NCBI RefSeq assembly: GCF_004135645.1
Contig: NZ_SDPW01000001.1
Coordinates: 806,001 to 870,000, forward strand
Source: Senegalimassilia faecalis
GTDB lineage: Bacteria > Actinomycetota > Coriobacteriia > Coriobacteriales > Eggerthellaceae
DNA: 64,000 nucleotides
Direction of reading: 5' to 3'
Shown: positions 1 through 9,329 of the stretch, in pieces
Numbering within the stretch: position 1 is the first letter of the stretch
Layout of the letters: every line of letters starts with the position of its first letter
The notes under the pieces: model-generated
What the model was told of the DNA's origin: nothing
Seen by the model: only the letters and a program-made list of their open reading frames with translations
The model's database searches: none
Translations under genes and position numbers: made by a program

Positions 1-3000
1 CGCATCAATGTCAAAGTCGGCCGGTAGCTGACCCCACCATGCGAACATGGCCTCCTTCATGTCCTCGAATTCGGCACTCAGCGAATCCTTCGCAAGCTGT
101 GCCACTTCCTCGCTTCCGGCGTACACGTACACCTGGTTCACGCGCTCGGCCGTTTCCTCGGCAGTGTCGCCACCGAACGCCGTGCCGGCGATGCTGAACG
201 CCTCCACCGTAGATGACAGCACAATGGTTTGCAGCGCCACGTTGTTGAAGCGCGCTTTCTTCACGCCTGGCCCGAAGTACGCCGAGGCCATGAAGCCGTC
301 ATCGGTGAAGTCCATTGAGTCCTCGAACGCCCCCGATCCAGTCATGCCGCGCAGGATCAGGTGGTTCGGCATGTCTCCCATAAACGCGCTGTCGGAGATG
401 TACGACACGTTCGGCCCGAAATCGGCAACGTCAAGCGGCACGCTGTACAGGCCGTCCACGTGCTCCAAGCTGTTGGGAAAGTTGATGTCCGTCAGCGACG
501 TGCAATTATTGAACGCGCCCGTATCCAACTGGCGAAGGCCCTCGGGCAGCACGACCTTCTTGAGGTTCGCGTTGTTGCGGAACGCCTGCGCATCGATCTC
601 CACCGTGCCCGGCGCAACCTCGTATTCCTCGAAGTCGTTCGTGGGCAGCGACAAGATCAGGTGCTTGCCCGACAGCAGCGTGTTGCCGTAGCCGTCCTTC
701 TCGCCGTTGCTGTACTCCATGTTGCCGTACAGCACGTTGTAGTCAGCCGAATACACGGGGTTGTCCTCGGAAACCGTCAGCTCGGACAGCTCGTTGGCAC
801 CAGTCACGAACATGGAGATGTTGCCGGTCAGGCCCGCGCCGATGTGCACCTTCTTCAACGCGGAGATGTTGGAGAACGCGCCTTCGCCAAGCGTGGTCAG
901 CGAATCGGGCATGATGATGGCCTGGATGGCCGAGCTGAGCCCGAAGCACTGATTGCCCACAGACTGCAGACGGTTCAGGTCGGTGCGCAGGTCGACGTCG
1001 GTCAGACTCGTACAGCTATAGAACGCGCTGCCGCCAAGGCTGATAGCGCCGCCGATGTTCGCGCTGGTAATCGCAAGGTTCATGAACGACCCGTGCCCCA
1101 CCGTTTCCATGCCGTCGGGCAGCACCACGGAGCCGGCAAGCTTGCCTTCGCAGAACGAATACTCGCCTGCGCTCTTCAGCGTGCTGGGGAACGTCACCTC
1201 GGTTTCAGCGCCCTGGTAGAACGCGTAGTCGCAGATTTCCGTCACGCCTTCAGGCACGGCATAAGAGCCCGAAACGCCCAGCGGATACGTAATGAGCTGG
1301 CTTCCATCTTTGTTGAACAGCACGTCATCTTTCACGCTGTAGTGCTTGCAATCCTTCGGGATGTTGATGTGCAGCAATGACGTGTCGCCCACGAAACCCT
1401 TGACAAGCGCGCCGTCGGGGATGTTGGCGTTCAAATTGATGGTGGACAGGCTGCCCATGGACGCAAACACGCCTTCGCCAACGCTGTTGACCGAATCGGG
1501 CACCGTCAGCTCCGTGATCCTCGTAGACGCAAACGCGCTGCCGCCAAGGTACTTCAGCCCCTCGTTGAGCTGCACGGACGTGATGCCCGAGGCAAGGCCG
1601 AACGCGCCATCGCCGATGGTCTTCACGCCAGATGGCATAACGATTTCTCCGGAAAGCGCCGTGCCGCTAAACGCGTTTGAGCCGATTTCCTGCAGCTGCG
1701 ACGGCAGGCCCTTCGTTTCGCCGTCCTGCGCACCTTCCACATCGGCAAGTTTCAGCTCGCCCAAGCCCAGGCACGCCATAAACGCGCCGTCGCCGATTTT
1801 CGTGACGTTGTCGGACACGGTCACGTCGTAAGCCTGCGGGCTCGACGAAAGCGCATCGCTGGGGATAACCGTTGCACCGCCGAAGTCGACCACCTGCACC
1901 GTGGTGCTGGACAGAACGCCCGCGCCCAGTTTCTCCACGGACTTCGGGAACTTCACTTCCTTGAGCTTCAGGTTGTTGTAGAACGCCTGCTCGCCCACTT
2001 CGCGCAGCTGGCTGGGGCGCTCAGCCGTGTCCTGGAACGTGACGGTGGTGAGCTTCGGGCAGTTGGAGAACGCCTGATAGCCGACGCTTTCCACCGACGA
2101 GGGCACAACCACTTCCTGCACGGGCGTGCTCATGAACGCCTGATCGTTGATGCGCTTGACGTTGTTCGGCACCTCAACATAGGAGCTGTTGCCCGCGTAG
2201 CCAAGCATCGTGCCCGTGGCCTCGTCGATGACGAATTCGTCGTAGTTGGCGGGGCGCACTTCCGCGGTCATGGTTGCCGAGCGCGTCTTGCCGTCAAGGC
2301 CCTGCACCGAAGCGGTAAGCGTGGCGTTGCCGATGCCGGTGCCGGCCGTTACCGTGGCCGACCCGTCTTCGTTTGCCTCAACGGAAGCGATATCGGCATT
2401 GTCGCTGGTCCACGTGACGGTTTGCCCTTTCAGGCTATCGGCCACAAGGGCTTTGACCTGGGTTGATCCGTCGGGCGCAATGCGGACGGACTTGCTGGCC
2501 ATCACAATGCCCACCTCGTCGGATACCGCTGCCACGTTCACCGTAGCCTGTGCTTTCACGTCGGGATTGAGCGCGGAAGCAGCCGTGATGGTTGCGGTGC
2601 CGTCGGCTACAGCGGTCACGTTGCCAGCCTGGTCGACCGTTGCCACGGACCCATCGGAGCTTGACCACACCAGGTTCTTCTCGGTGGATTCCTCGGGAAG
2701 CACCGTTGCGTTCAGCTGCGTCTGCTGGCCAGGCGACAGCGAAAGCTCGGTGGAATCAAGCGTCACCGACTCGGCAGCAATCGGGGTCACCACCACGGAC
2801 GCGGGCTTGCTGGGGTTCAGGCCGTAGTCCCACGCGTACAGCGGAACGGTGTTCGGGCACGGGTCGGTGCCGCCGATCTGCGTCTCCACCTTGTCCCACG
2901 CCGCCTTGATGTCGGAAATCTTCGTCGTGAAACTCCACGTGTGCGTGCCGTCCTCGTTGGTCACGGGGTCGGACGTGGGGTTGATGCGATAGAAGTAGCC

Positions 3001-6000
3001 ACCGGTTTCGGGATCGTGGAAGTCGAAGGCCGCCAGCCAGGAAAGGTCGGTCACCTTGAAGCTGACGGTGGCTTCCTCGCCTTCGCCCGCATACTCGATA
3101 TCGGTGATTTGCGGGCCCGTGGTGTCGTAATAGAACGAGGCCACTTGGTCGGTTTGCGTTTCCCCGCCCGGACCTGCGGTTGCGGCCGTGCGCTCCAGCG
3201 TGTACTTGCCGTCGGGCAGACGGCGCCCATCGCCGTCCTTGCCGGCAAACGAGGAATAGTAGCCGATGCGCGCATCGGCCGGGATCACGTACCCGCCGCT
3301 TGCATAGTAGTACGATTTCGAAACCGCATCGTGGCTGTACTCCAGCACGGTTTCGCCCGCCTCTTTCTTGTACGTGTACGTCAGGTTGTCGACGCCGCGC
3401 AGCAGGCCCGTCAGCGGGATGAGTTGGCTGGGGGCACTGTCGTAGCCCATGTTCGATACAACCATCTTGTTGACGTCGACCTTGCTGTAATCGCCCGCCT
3501 GCACCAGCGCGCTTGCGGTTGCGTCAAGCAGGTTCACGCCAAGCGGCAAGCCGTTCGGGTCGGAGTTCACGGTGCCGTACATGTGGTACGAACCCGTGCC
3601 GTCTTCGGTTATGGCCTGGCCGTCGAACACGTTGCTCTGGGACCAGTCGCCGTAGAAGCCCAAAAACGGCACGGACAGGTCAACACCGCCGTCCGTTGCA
3701 GCAAGCAGCGCGAAGCCGTCGACGAACGTGCCGTTGGGAGTGTTCTGCGCAGCCCAGCTGGCGAACACATCGCCGCAGGTCACAGATACGGTGAAGCTTG
3801 CCTTGCCGCCCGCCGGAACGCTTACCGTGCCTGACGCCGCGTTATAGGCGTCGCCGCTGAACGTCACATCGATGCCCTTGCCGGTCCAGTTATCGGATTG
3901 CAGCTGGAACAAGCCGTCGGCAACCTGTTCGGACAGCGCCGCGCCATCCGCCGCAAACGTATGCTCTTCGGCGCCAAGGTTGGTCAACGTCACCGCGAAA
4001 TTCCATGCGCCGGTAGCGGATTCACCCAGGTCAGCCTTCGGGCGCGAAACATCGCTGGCGCCTTCAACGGTGGCGAACACGTCGGATGCGGTTGCGGCCT
4101 TCACGTTCGCCAGGCCGGCGCCCTGTTTGCGCGGGCTATAGTAGCTGCCTTCAACCGCCTGGTCCGCAATAGGCGTGGCCGTTGACATAAGCAGCTGCGT
4201 CACCGCATCGCTGCGCTCGGCGCCGCTTAAGCCCGCGAATTTCGCGTCGTTTTCGATATATTGATGCATCTGCGCCGAAATGCCCGTCATCTGCGGTGTT
4301 GCCATGGACGTGCCGGACATGTAAGCGTAGCCATTGTCCAAAACGCTTGAGTAGATGTTGCCGCCCGGCGCGGTGATTTCAGGTTTCAGGTTCAAATCGG
4401 GCGTGACGCCCCAGCTGGAGAAGTCGCTCATGGCGTAGTCCGTGGATGCCGGCAACGAGGCACCTGAGTCCACAGTCACGGTTTTCGTTTCGGAATTCGC
4501 CAGCAGCTCGCCGTCATCGCCGGAGATGCACACCACGGGGAAGTACAGGTTCATGTCCGAAACGGCAGCGTTGTCAAGGGCGCCAGGCTCGTTGTTGTAC
4601 ACGATGATGGCTTTCGGCCAGCCCATCGCACCGGCGTTGCTCATGATGTTCTGAATCTTTTCGGTGAACGTGAGATTCGGGTCAGACTCATTCGCTTTTC
4701 CGCGCTTGACCAGGACGATCTTGTTGCTGAGGTCCCAGTTGTTCGCATTACCCCATTCGTTCGTTTCATTAGCAGAACCATAGCCCAGATCAACCAGGTC
4801 GTACGTGCCGTCCTCGATACCGGTAAGGTCGGGCGCCGTTTCGCCGCTGTTTTGACCGTTGCGCTGGATGCCCATCTTGTCGTAGCCAATGACGGTGCCG
4901 TCGGCAGCCTTGAACGCGCTTCGAGGCAGCGAGTTGTTCACGCTGGCCACGGAAAACGCGCTAACCGACGTGGAAGGCGACGACACGATGCCGCTGTCAG
5001 GGTCTTCTGCATACGGTTTGCTTTCGCCGGACTGGTTGCCAAAAGCGGCAGAGTACGCGTTACCTGCGGCAACGTTAACGGTGACGCCAAGGTCTTCCAG
5101 CTTGTGCAGCGCCTCGTCGAACACTTCGGAGCCGTATTTCGAGAAGCCGCCGTCCGTGCCCAGCGACATGTTGATAGCGTCGGGTGCAAGCACCGCGCAG
5201 TCGTCGAGTGCGGCAAGGATGGCGTCGTTGGGGATGGAACCGGTGACGTCGGAGGCCACCTTCATGGCGATGATCTGGGAGTCGGGCGCCGTGCCGCGGA
5301 TTTCGCCGGCGTTTGCTGCGGCAATGCCCGCCACGTGCGTGCCGTGCTCCAGGTCGGATGATTTCGGCGTGACTTCCGTGTCGTAGTCGGCGTAGTCGTA
5401 TGCGAAGGGGATTTTCTCGCTCACGTACACGCCGTGCTGGCCGCCGGCCACCATGGAGCCCTGCAAGCTGGAGACAGCGCCCGAAGTCAGCGCCACCGCG
5501 TTGTCGTCCAGGTCGCCGGAGAACGCTTCATGACCCGTTGCCACACCCGAGTCGATGATGGCAACGGTCTGGCCCTCGCCGGTTTCTTCAACCTGATCGG
5601 CCGCGGTCATGTCAAGCGAGCTTTGGTTTTTCGGCGCAGCTTGCTCGCCTTCGTCCTGGGGAATGTCAAGGTTTTCGCCCAAGACCGCGCGCTTCACGCC
5701 GTCCATGGCCTTGATGTCGTCAAGCACGCCCGCGGGCGCCTTGATGGCGAAACCGTCGATGACGTGGTAATAGTCGTGCAGCTCCTGAACGGCGTCATCG
5801 GCAGCCTGCGTCGAGAGCAGCTGGATGCCGCCGTTTTCGTCGGTGCCCAGCTGTTGCGCCACCACCTGGCGGATGCAGTCTTTGAAGTACGCGTGACGGT
5901 CTTGTTGCGCACGGCCCAGCAGATTGCTGAACAGGCTGACGCCCTGGTTGCCGCCGTCCTCAAGCTGCACAATAATGGTGACTTTTTCGTTGGGATCTTG

Positions 6001-6339
6001 CCCCACGCCGTCCAGAAGGTTTGTCCCACCTGCGGTTTCTCCGACTTCGGCTTCGGAGGTGGCCCCGCCCATGGGCGTCAGCAATGCGCCGACATCCTGA
6101 TTGGAAGCGTTTGTATCGAAGTCCGCGCTTTGGTCGGAATCTGCTGCCTGCGCCGCCGACTCCGCCGCAACGGACGCGGATGAGCCTTGCGCCTGCTGGG
6201 TTCGAGCTGTCTGATTCGCCGCGTCGTCCTGCGCGGGATTTGCCAGCGCGGCCGCGGGAACCATGAGCGTGCTTGCCAGCGTAACGGCCAAGCCGCCGCG
6301 AATCATGCCAGTCAGGCTCTCTTGCATGGTTGGGTGCAT
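1..6339 (-). CDS. Giant surface subtilase (S8) with BspA leucine-rich repeats, C-terminus outside window
   Basis: Secreted serine protease and adhesin-like surface protein. The frame stays open from the ATG at 6339 to the window edge in every stretch I translated (2113 codons, C-terminus missing). The start follows an AGGAAAGGAACAGG Shine-Dalgarno and encodes a signal peptide ending near VPAAALA. The catalytic Asp lies in AIIDSGV (about 5545-5575), the His in the T-H-V-A-G block (about 5340) and the Ser in GTSMATP (about 4300-4320). A PA-type insert (about 4450-4850), a C-terminal protease fold (about 3600-4050), BIG2 Ig-like modules (about 2240-2780) and a long BspA LRR_5 region (1-2210) follow. 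It is a paralogue of the gene at 16186-23868, with the same domain order. Substrate unknown; the anchoring signal lies outside the window. Confidence 0.93.
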   Translation of the reverse strand, partial: MHPTMQESLTGMIRGGLAVTLASTLMVPAAALANPAQDDAANQTARTQQAQGSSASVAAESAAQAADSDQSADFDTNASNQDVGALLTPMGGATSEAEVGETAGGTNLLDGVGQDPNEKVTIIVQLEDGGNQGVSLFSNLLGRAQQDRHAYFKDCIRQVVAQQLGTDENGGIQLLSTQAADDAVQELHDYYHVIDGFAIKAPAGVLDDIKAMDGVKRAVLGENLDIPQDEGEQAAPKNQSSLDMTAADQVEETGEGQTVAIIDSGVATGHEAFSGDLDDNAVALTSGAVSSLQGSMVAGGQHGVYVSEKIPFAYDYADYDTEVTPKSSDLEHGTHVAGIAAANAGEIRGTAPDSQIIAMKVASDVTGSIPNDAILAALDDCAVLAPDAINMSLGTDGGFSKYGSEVFDEALHKLEDLGVTVNVAAGNAYSAAFGNQSGESKPYAEDPDSGIVSSPSTSVSAFSVASVNNSLPRSAFKAADGTVIGYDKMGIQRNGQNSGETAPDLTGIEDGTYDLVDLGYGSANETNEWGNANNWDLSNKIVLVKRGKANESDPNLTFTEKIQNIMSNAGAMGWPKAIIVYNNEPGALDNAAVSDMNLYFPVVCISGDDGELLANSETKTVTVDSGASLPASTDYAMSDFSSWGVTPDLNLKPEITAPGGNIYSSVLDNGYAYMSGTSMATPQMTGISAQMHQYIENDAKFAGLSGAERSDAVTQLLMSTATPIADQAVEGSYYSPRKQGAGLANVKAATASDVFATVEGASDVSRPKADLGESATGAWNFAVTLTNLGAEEHTFAADGAALSEQVADGLFQLQSDNWTGKGIDVTFSGDAYNAASGTVSVPAGGKASFTVSVTCGDVFASWAAQNTPNGTFVDGFALLAATDGGVDLSVPFLGFYGDWSQSNVFDGQAITEDGTGSYHMYGTVNSDPNGLPLGVNLLDATASALVQAGDYSKVDVNKMVVSNMGYDSAPSQLIPLTGLLRGVDNLTYTYKKEAGETVLEYSHDAVSKSYYYASGGYVIPADARIGYYSSFAGKDGDGRRLPDGKYTLERTAATAGPGGETQTDQVASFYYDTTGPQITDIEYAGEGEEATVSFKVTDLSWLAAFDFHDPETGGYFYRINPTSDPVTNEDGTHTWSFTTKISDIKAAWDKVETQIGGTDPCPNTVPLYAWDYGLNPSKPASVVVTPIAAESVTLDSTELSLSPGQQTQLNATVLPEESTEKNLVWSSSDGSVATVDQAGNVTAVADGTATITAASALNPDVKAQATVNVAAVSDEVGIVMASKSVRIAPDGSTQVKALVADSLKGQTVTWTSDNADIASVEANEDGSATVTAGTGIGNATLTASVQGLDGKTRSATMTAEVRPANYDEFVIDEATGTMLGYAGNSSYVEVPNNVKRINDQAFMSTPVQEVVVPSSVESVGYQAFSNCPKLTTVTFQDTAERPSQLREVGEQAFYNNLKLKEVKFPKSVEKLGAGVLSSTTVQVVDFGGATVIPSDALSSSPQAYDVTVSDNVTKIGDGAFMACLGLGELKLADVEGAQDGETKGLPSQLQEIGSNAFSGTALSGEIVMPSGVKTIGDGAFGLASGITSVQLNEGLKYLGGSAFASTRITELTVPDSVNSVGEGVFASMGSLSTINLNANIPDGALVKGFVGDTSLLHINIPKDCKHYSVKDDVLFNKDGSQLITYPLGVSGSYAVPEGVTEICDYAFYQGAETEVTFPSTLKSAGEYSFCEGKLAGSVVLPDGMETVGHGSFMNLAITSANIGGAISLGGSAFYSCTSLTDVDLRTDLNRLQSVGNQCFGLSSAIQAIIMPDSLTTLGEGAFSNISALKKVHIGAGLTGNISMFVTGANELSELTVSEDNPVYSADYNVLYGNMEYSNGEKDGYGNTLLSGKHLILSLPTNDFEEYEVAPGTVEIDAQAFRNNANLKKVVLPEGLRQLDTGAFNNCTSLTDINFPNSLEHVDGLYSVPLDVADFGPNVSYISDSAFMGDMPNHLILRGMTGSGAFEDSMDFTDDGFMASAYFGPGVKKARFNNVALQTIVLSSTVEAFSIAGTAFGGDTAEETAERVNQVYVYAGSEEVAQLAKDSLSAEFEDMKEAMFAWWGQLPADFDIDA

Positions 6340-6591
6340 GTCCTGTTCCTTTCCTGCTTCCACTCATTCCCATCCGGATAGATGCATCGCCGACGGTACA
6401 CGCGCCGTCACGCCAAACTCGCCATCATTGCGACCTCGGACGAGCTCGCAATGATGAGCGATTGCAAGCAACCGCATAACCGTTCGCAGCACGCAGACAA
6501 GCGCAAGCCAAGCCGAGCCCAGAGCGCGCACTCGCCCAACACTGCGCGAACAGCGTTCTCGTGCGATGTTATCTTTGGATTACTTATCGAT

Positions 6592-6607
6592 AGTAGCAAA
6601 AGTTACC
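6592..6607 (-). promoter_or_regulatory. Dyad AGTAGCAAAAGTTACC upstream of subtilase gene
   Basis: This 16-bp near-palindrome sits about 255 bp upstream of the start at 6339. It matches, in reverse orientation, the GGTAACTTTTGCTACC dyads upstream of the large NEAT gene and the second subtilase. The TTCCCT/TATACT promoter seen at those two loci is not recognisable here, so this copy is the weakest of the three. Confidence 0.5.
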
Positions 6608-7068
6608 CTTAGATACCATTGTTAATTTGTCGAACGGATTTTTTCGTTTGCGAAGACGCCCCGCAGGCAATTGCTCGGAGACGTTCCCGCAGGCTTATTT
6701 TCGAAGGTGTGGTGTTCCCGCAGGCCAACGCCAAGCACGGTGAGTAGCGCCAGCCTTTGATGCAATTAAGCAGTCAGGCAACGAACCCCAGCGAAAGGCG
6801 GCGTCGAATGCCAGACAGCAACGACGCGAGTCCGAGGCCCGCGCAGAAGTTCGGACGAGCATAGCGGTTCAGCCAGTTGCGCCGCCCCCGGTACCTGTCC
6901 CCCGATCCCGTCAAGCCCAGCTTCGCCACATCCCGCTCACCTCGCAAGCCGCCGGCAGCGCGCTTTCGCGCGCCGAGTTGTCGCGCCCAAGTCCGGTTTC
7001 GCGCACCGAGCCGTTACACCCAGGTCCGGCTTCGCGGCGTCTCTCTCGCAGCATCGAAGCCCCCTTTG

Positions 7069-7246
7069 TGCAAGATTTTGAACTTTCCGAGCCTTCGTTC
7101 ATTTCCCAATCGAAATAGGACAAGATTTTGAACTTTCCGAATGAGAAACACCCCCTCTAAGCTCGTATCGTGCAAGAAATCGAACTTTCCGAATCTGAAG
7201 CCACAATTCCACGAGCAATTCCATTCGGAAAGTTCAAAATCTTGCA
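7069..7246. repeat. Family-1 short repeat array, left of DUF559-like gene
   Basis: Four copies of a 22-bp motif, TGCA(A/G)GA, five variable bases, then AACTTTCCGA. Forward copies are at 7069-7090, 7119-7140 (first two bases degenerate) and 7171-7192; one inverted copy is at 7225-7246. Forward copies are spaced 50-52 bp. The 30-32 bp between them are unrelated to each other. Confidence 0.9.
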
Positions 7247-7319
7247 CCAAACTCCCTCCAACAGCACACCAACGGCTACGCCGAGCAACACAACATCCAG
7301 CAAACGCCGGCCACACGCC

Positions 7320-7560
7320 CGCGAATCACCCTTCACGTCCCACCTTCGTGGCCTCCGCCTTTGCCCCCTGCTTCCATCTCCGCCTATTGCCTCTATTTCC
7401 ACCTTTGCCTCTAGTTCTGCCTGCGCTTCTGTTTCTGCCCCTGCCTCTATTATCGTTTTCGCCTTCCGTCTTTGCTTTCGCGCCCCCGTCTTCGCCTTTG
7501 CCCTTCGCCCCCTGTGCTTTCATCTCCGCTTTCGCGCCTGCTCTTCACCCTCCGCCGCCG
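7320..7560. repeat. Degenerate pyrimidine-rich low-complexity tract
   Basis: The + strand is a run of CTT, TTGCC, CTCC and CTG units with very few purines, roughly a degenerate six-base period. Frames through it give simple-composition peptides on both strands. No hairpin or ribosome-binding site is evident. Confidence 0.6.
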
Positions 7561-7854
7561 CAGCATCACCAAGATTCGCCGGTTCCACCCCCCAGGAAAC
7601 GCTGATACGGATTCGCGTCCAAAAACCATCATCTCTAGCCCATCCGGAAGGTTTTCGCCCCGGTCCCCTGGCTGTGCGCGACAGCGCATCATCGACGCCC
7701 GAAAATCGCTCGATTGCCCGCCATTTCGCCAATTTCGTTAGCTTGTCCAGCAAAAGCACGCGGAACCTTACCGGTTTGCACCTTGAGCACACACCGGAAT
7801 CTTACCCAGGTCTTGCACCAGCATTTTTCCAGTTCAAAGGGATATTTCGCATGC

Positions 7855-7860
7855 TATGAT
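7855..7860 (+). promoter_or_regulatory. -10 TATGAT of probable leaderless promoter
   Basis: TATGAT ends 7 nt before the ATG at 7868, so transcription should start at or next to the start codon. The paralogous locus has the same TATGAT 6 nt before its ATG. Neither gene has a Shine-Dalgarno. No clear -35 hexamer. Confidence 0.55.
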
Positions 7861-7867
7861 GCAGCCC

Positions 7868-8851
7868 ATGACCACCGTAATCACCCACATATCGGCGCTC
7901 CAACTTTATCGTACGGGATTATTCGACAACCCCGAGGCCGGGATGCGCCAACCCGCACGCCAACCCGAAATTGCGCGCGCGATCGCTCACGCAAAGCCCT
8001 CTCGCAATGAGGCGGAGGCGCTTCTTGCCGACATGCCGCAAGATGCCGAAAAGCCCGTCCACCTGCTAGTGGCTGACGAAAGGGCGCGATGTCGAAGCAA
8101 TCTTGTCCGATGCCATGTTCCACCCCCGGTGCTCCCGCGCCGAGCCTTAACGCGCATCGATAGCGACCGCTACGTCGCGTCGCCGCATTTCCTGTTTCAG
8201 CAAATGGCGCCGTCGCTTTCGCTTGTTGAGCTCGTTTGCCTTGGCTTTGAGCTGTGCGGGGATTATCGACTTTCCAACGGCGCTGAGCGCGGTTTTCGCC
8301 AGCGCGACTCATTCGGCACGCCGACCTCGTTCCAGCAGCTCGCGGACTGCGGCCCCTGGACAAAAGGCGGCAAGAAAGCGCAGCTTGCACTCCGATTCGT
8401 TTGCGCGCACTCGGCATCACCCATGGAAACCATCGCAGCGATTTCGCTGACGCTTCCTTGCGCATACGGAGGATTCGGTCTGACAAAACCGCAGATGAAC
8501 TACAGGATCAACTTGTCGAAAAACGGCAGGGCAACATCGGGGAAATCGTACGTAGTTGCTGATATTTGCTGGCCCGAGCACAAAATTTGCGCCGAATATC
8601 AAAGCACCCAGTTCCATACCGGCGCTGAACGCATCAACGCAGACGCACATCGGCAGACGGCCCTCGAGGAACGAGGCTATTCCGTGTTCGAAATTACCGC
8701 GCAACAGGCGCTTAGCGAGCATGGCATGGATGGCATCGCACGCGCCATCGCGAAAAAGATGGGCCGCAAGTTCCGCCCACAAGCTTCATGGGCGCACAAG
8801 CAGCAAGCGATGCGGAAGGACCTGCTCGCCTGGCACGGTTTTGACGTATAA
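7868..8851 (+). CDS. DUF559/PD-(D/E)XK-like protein, copy 1, flanked by repeat arrays
   Basis: 327 aa; biological role unknown. The C-terminal half resembles the Vsr/DUF559 nuclease fold found in AbiEi-like proteins: VADICWPEHKICAEYQSTQFH supplies the D...E-x-x pattern, followed by H, D-x-x-R (DAHRQTAL) and GYSVFEIT. The N-terminal half (LVADERARCRSNLVRCH, then SPHFLFQQMA, then LVCLGFELCGDYRLS) resembles the middle of AbiEi-type proteins but lacks an N-terminal helix-turn-helix. I start at 7868 rather than the upstream ATG at 7856 because the paralogue at 41108 begins with the aligned M-T-x-x-I and the -10 box overlaps 7856. No partner gene is adjacent; instead both flanks carry family-1 repeats. 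Nuclease activity is inferred from the fold only. Confidence 0.8.
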   Translation: MTTVITHISALQLYRTGLFDNPEAGMRQPARQPEIARAIAHAKPSRNEAEALLADMPQDAEKPVHLLVADERARCRSNLVRCHVPPPVLPRRALTRIDSDRYVASPHFLFQQMAPSLSLVELVCLGFELCGDYRLSNGAERGFRQRDSFGTPTSFQQLADCGPWTKGGKKAQLALRFVCAHSASPMETIAAISLTLPCAYGGFGLTKPQMNYRINLSKNGRATSGKSYVVADICWPEHKICAEYQSTQFHTGAERINADAHRQTALEERGYSVFEITAQQALSEHGMDGIARAIAKKMGRKFRPQASWAHKQQAMRKDLLAWHGFDV

Positions 8852-8968
8852 GAACGGCTGCGGAACGCAGTACTCCCGCTGCCGCCCGAAATCAACACCG
8901 GTATGATTCCGGGATGTCTGCGCAACGCCGCAGTAACGACCGTATGGCGGAAGCGAAATGAGCCGGAA

Positions 8969-9198
8969 TGCAGGATTTCGAACTTTCCGAGCCCAACTTT
9001 CACCCGAGCGGATGGTTGGTGCAAGAAATCGAACTTTCCGAGCTTATCATTCGCCCTGGCCGACATTTGGTGCAGGATTTTGAACTTTCCGAGCCTATTC
9101 GAGCGCGAACAGATTCGGAAAGTTCAAAATCTTGTCCAAGCACAACGAAAACGAGGCCTCAGCCCCGTTTTCGCATTCGGAAAGTTCGAAATCCTGCG
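8969..9198. repeat. Family-1 short repeat array, right of DUF559-like gene
   Basis: Forward copies at 8969-8990, 9020-9041 and 9071-9092 (51-bp period), then inverted copies at 9115-9136 and 9177-9198. Same 22-bp motif as the left array, TGCA(A/G)GA, five variable bases, AACTTTCCGA. The last two bases of the copy at 9115 are degenerate. Confidence 0.9.
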
Positions 9199-9239
9199 CC
9201 AAACGCGCAACCCACCCGCGCAGAAGCTACCCACCCATA

Positions 9240-9284
9240 CGCGAAGCGCGCTCCTATACTGCCAGGACGAAGGGCTTGCCTTCG
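9240..9284. repeat. 45-bp direct duplication of the ATPase 3' end
   Basis: Matches 9316-9360 with about four mismatches. The second copy contains the stop codon and last codons of the ABC ATPase gene, so the first copy is a relic of a short tandem duplication lying about 75 bp beyond the gene end. Confidence 0.75.
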
Positions 9285-9329
9285 CGATGCGGGGGGAGCT
9301 GCTCTGGGAGTCCGCCGCGAAGCGCGCTT

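Larger units (their letters stand above)
6340..7867. other. 1.5-kb intergenic region with dyad, C-rich tract and repeat array
   Basis: No convincing gene. From right to left it holds the promoter of the DUF559-like gene, a degenerate pyrimidine-rich tract (about 7320-7560), the family-1 repeat array (7069-7246), an anonymous stretch with two TTCCCGCAGGC copies (about 6680-6725), and a GTAGCAAAAGTTAC dyad (6593-6606) upstream of the subtilase gene. Short reading frames here are low-complexity and have no ribosome-binding sites. Confidence 0.7.
8852..9329. other. Intergenic region with right-hand family-1 array and a duplicated segment
   Basis: Holds five family-1 repeats (8969-9198), then a 45-bp segment (9240-9284) that duplicates the 3' end of the neighbouring ATPase gene. 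No gene-like frame with a ribosome-binding site. Confidence 0.7.

Noticed and set aside
6360-6380. Single TTCCCATCC word in the leader of the first subtilase gene as a ninth array member
   Set aside because: No flanking complementary stem of the required length.
7069-9198. Possible CRISPR array (regular short repeats with unique spacers)
   Set aside because: Copies vary, some are inverted within the same array, arrays have only 4-5 units, and no cas genes are nearby.
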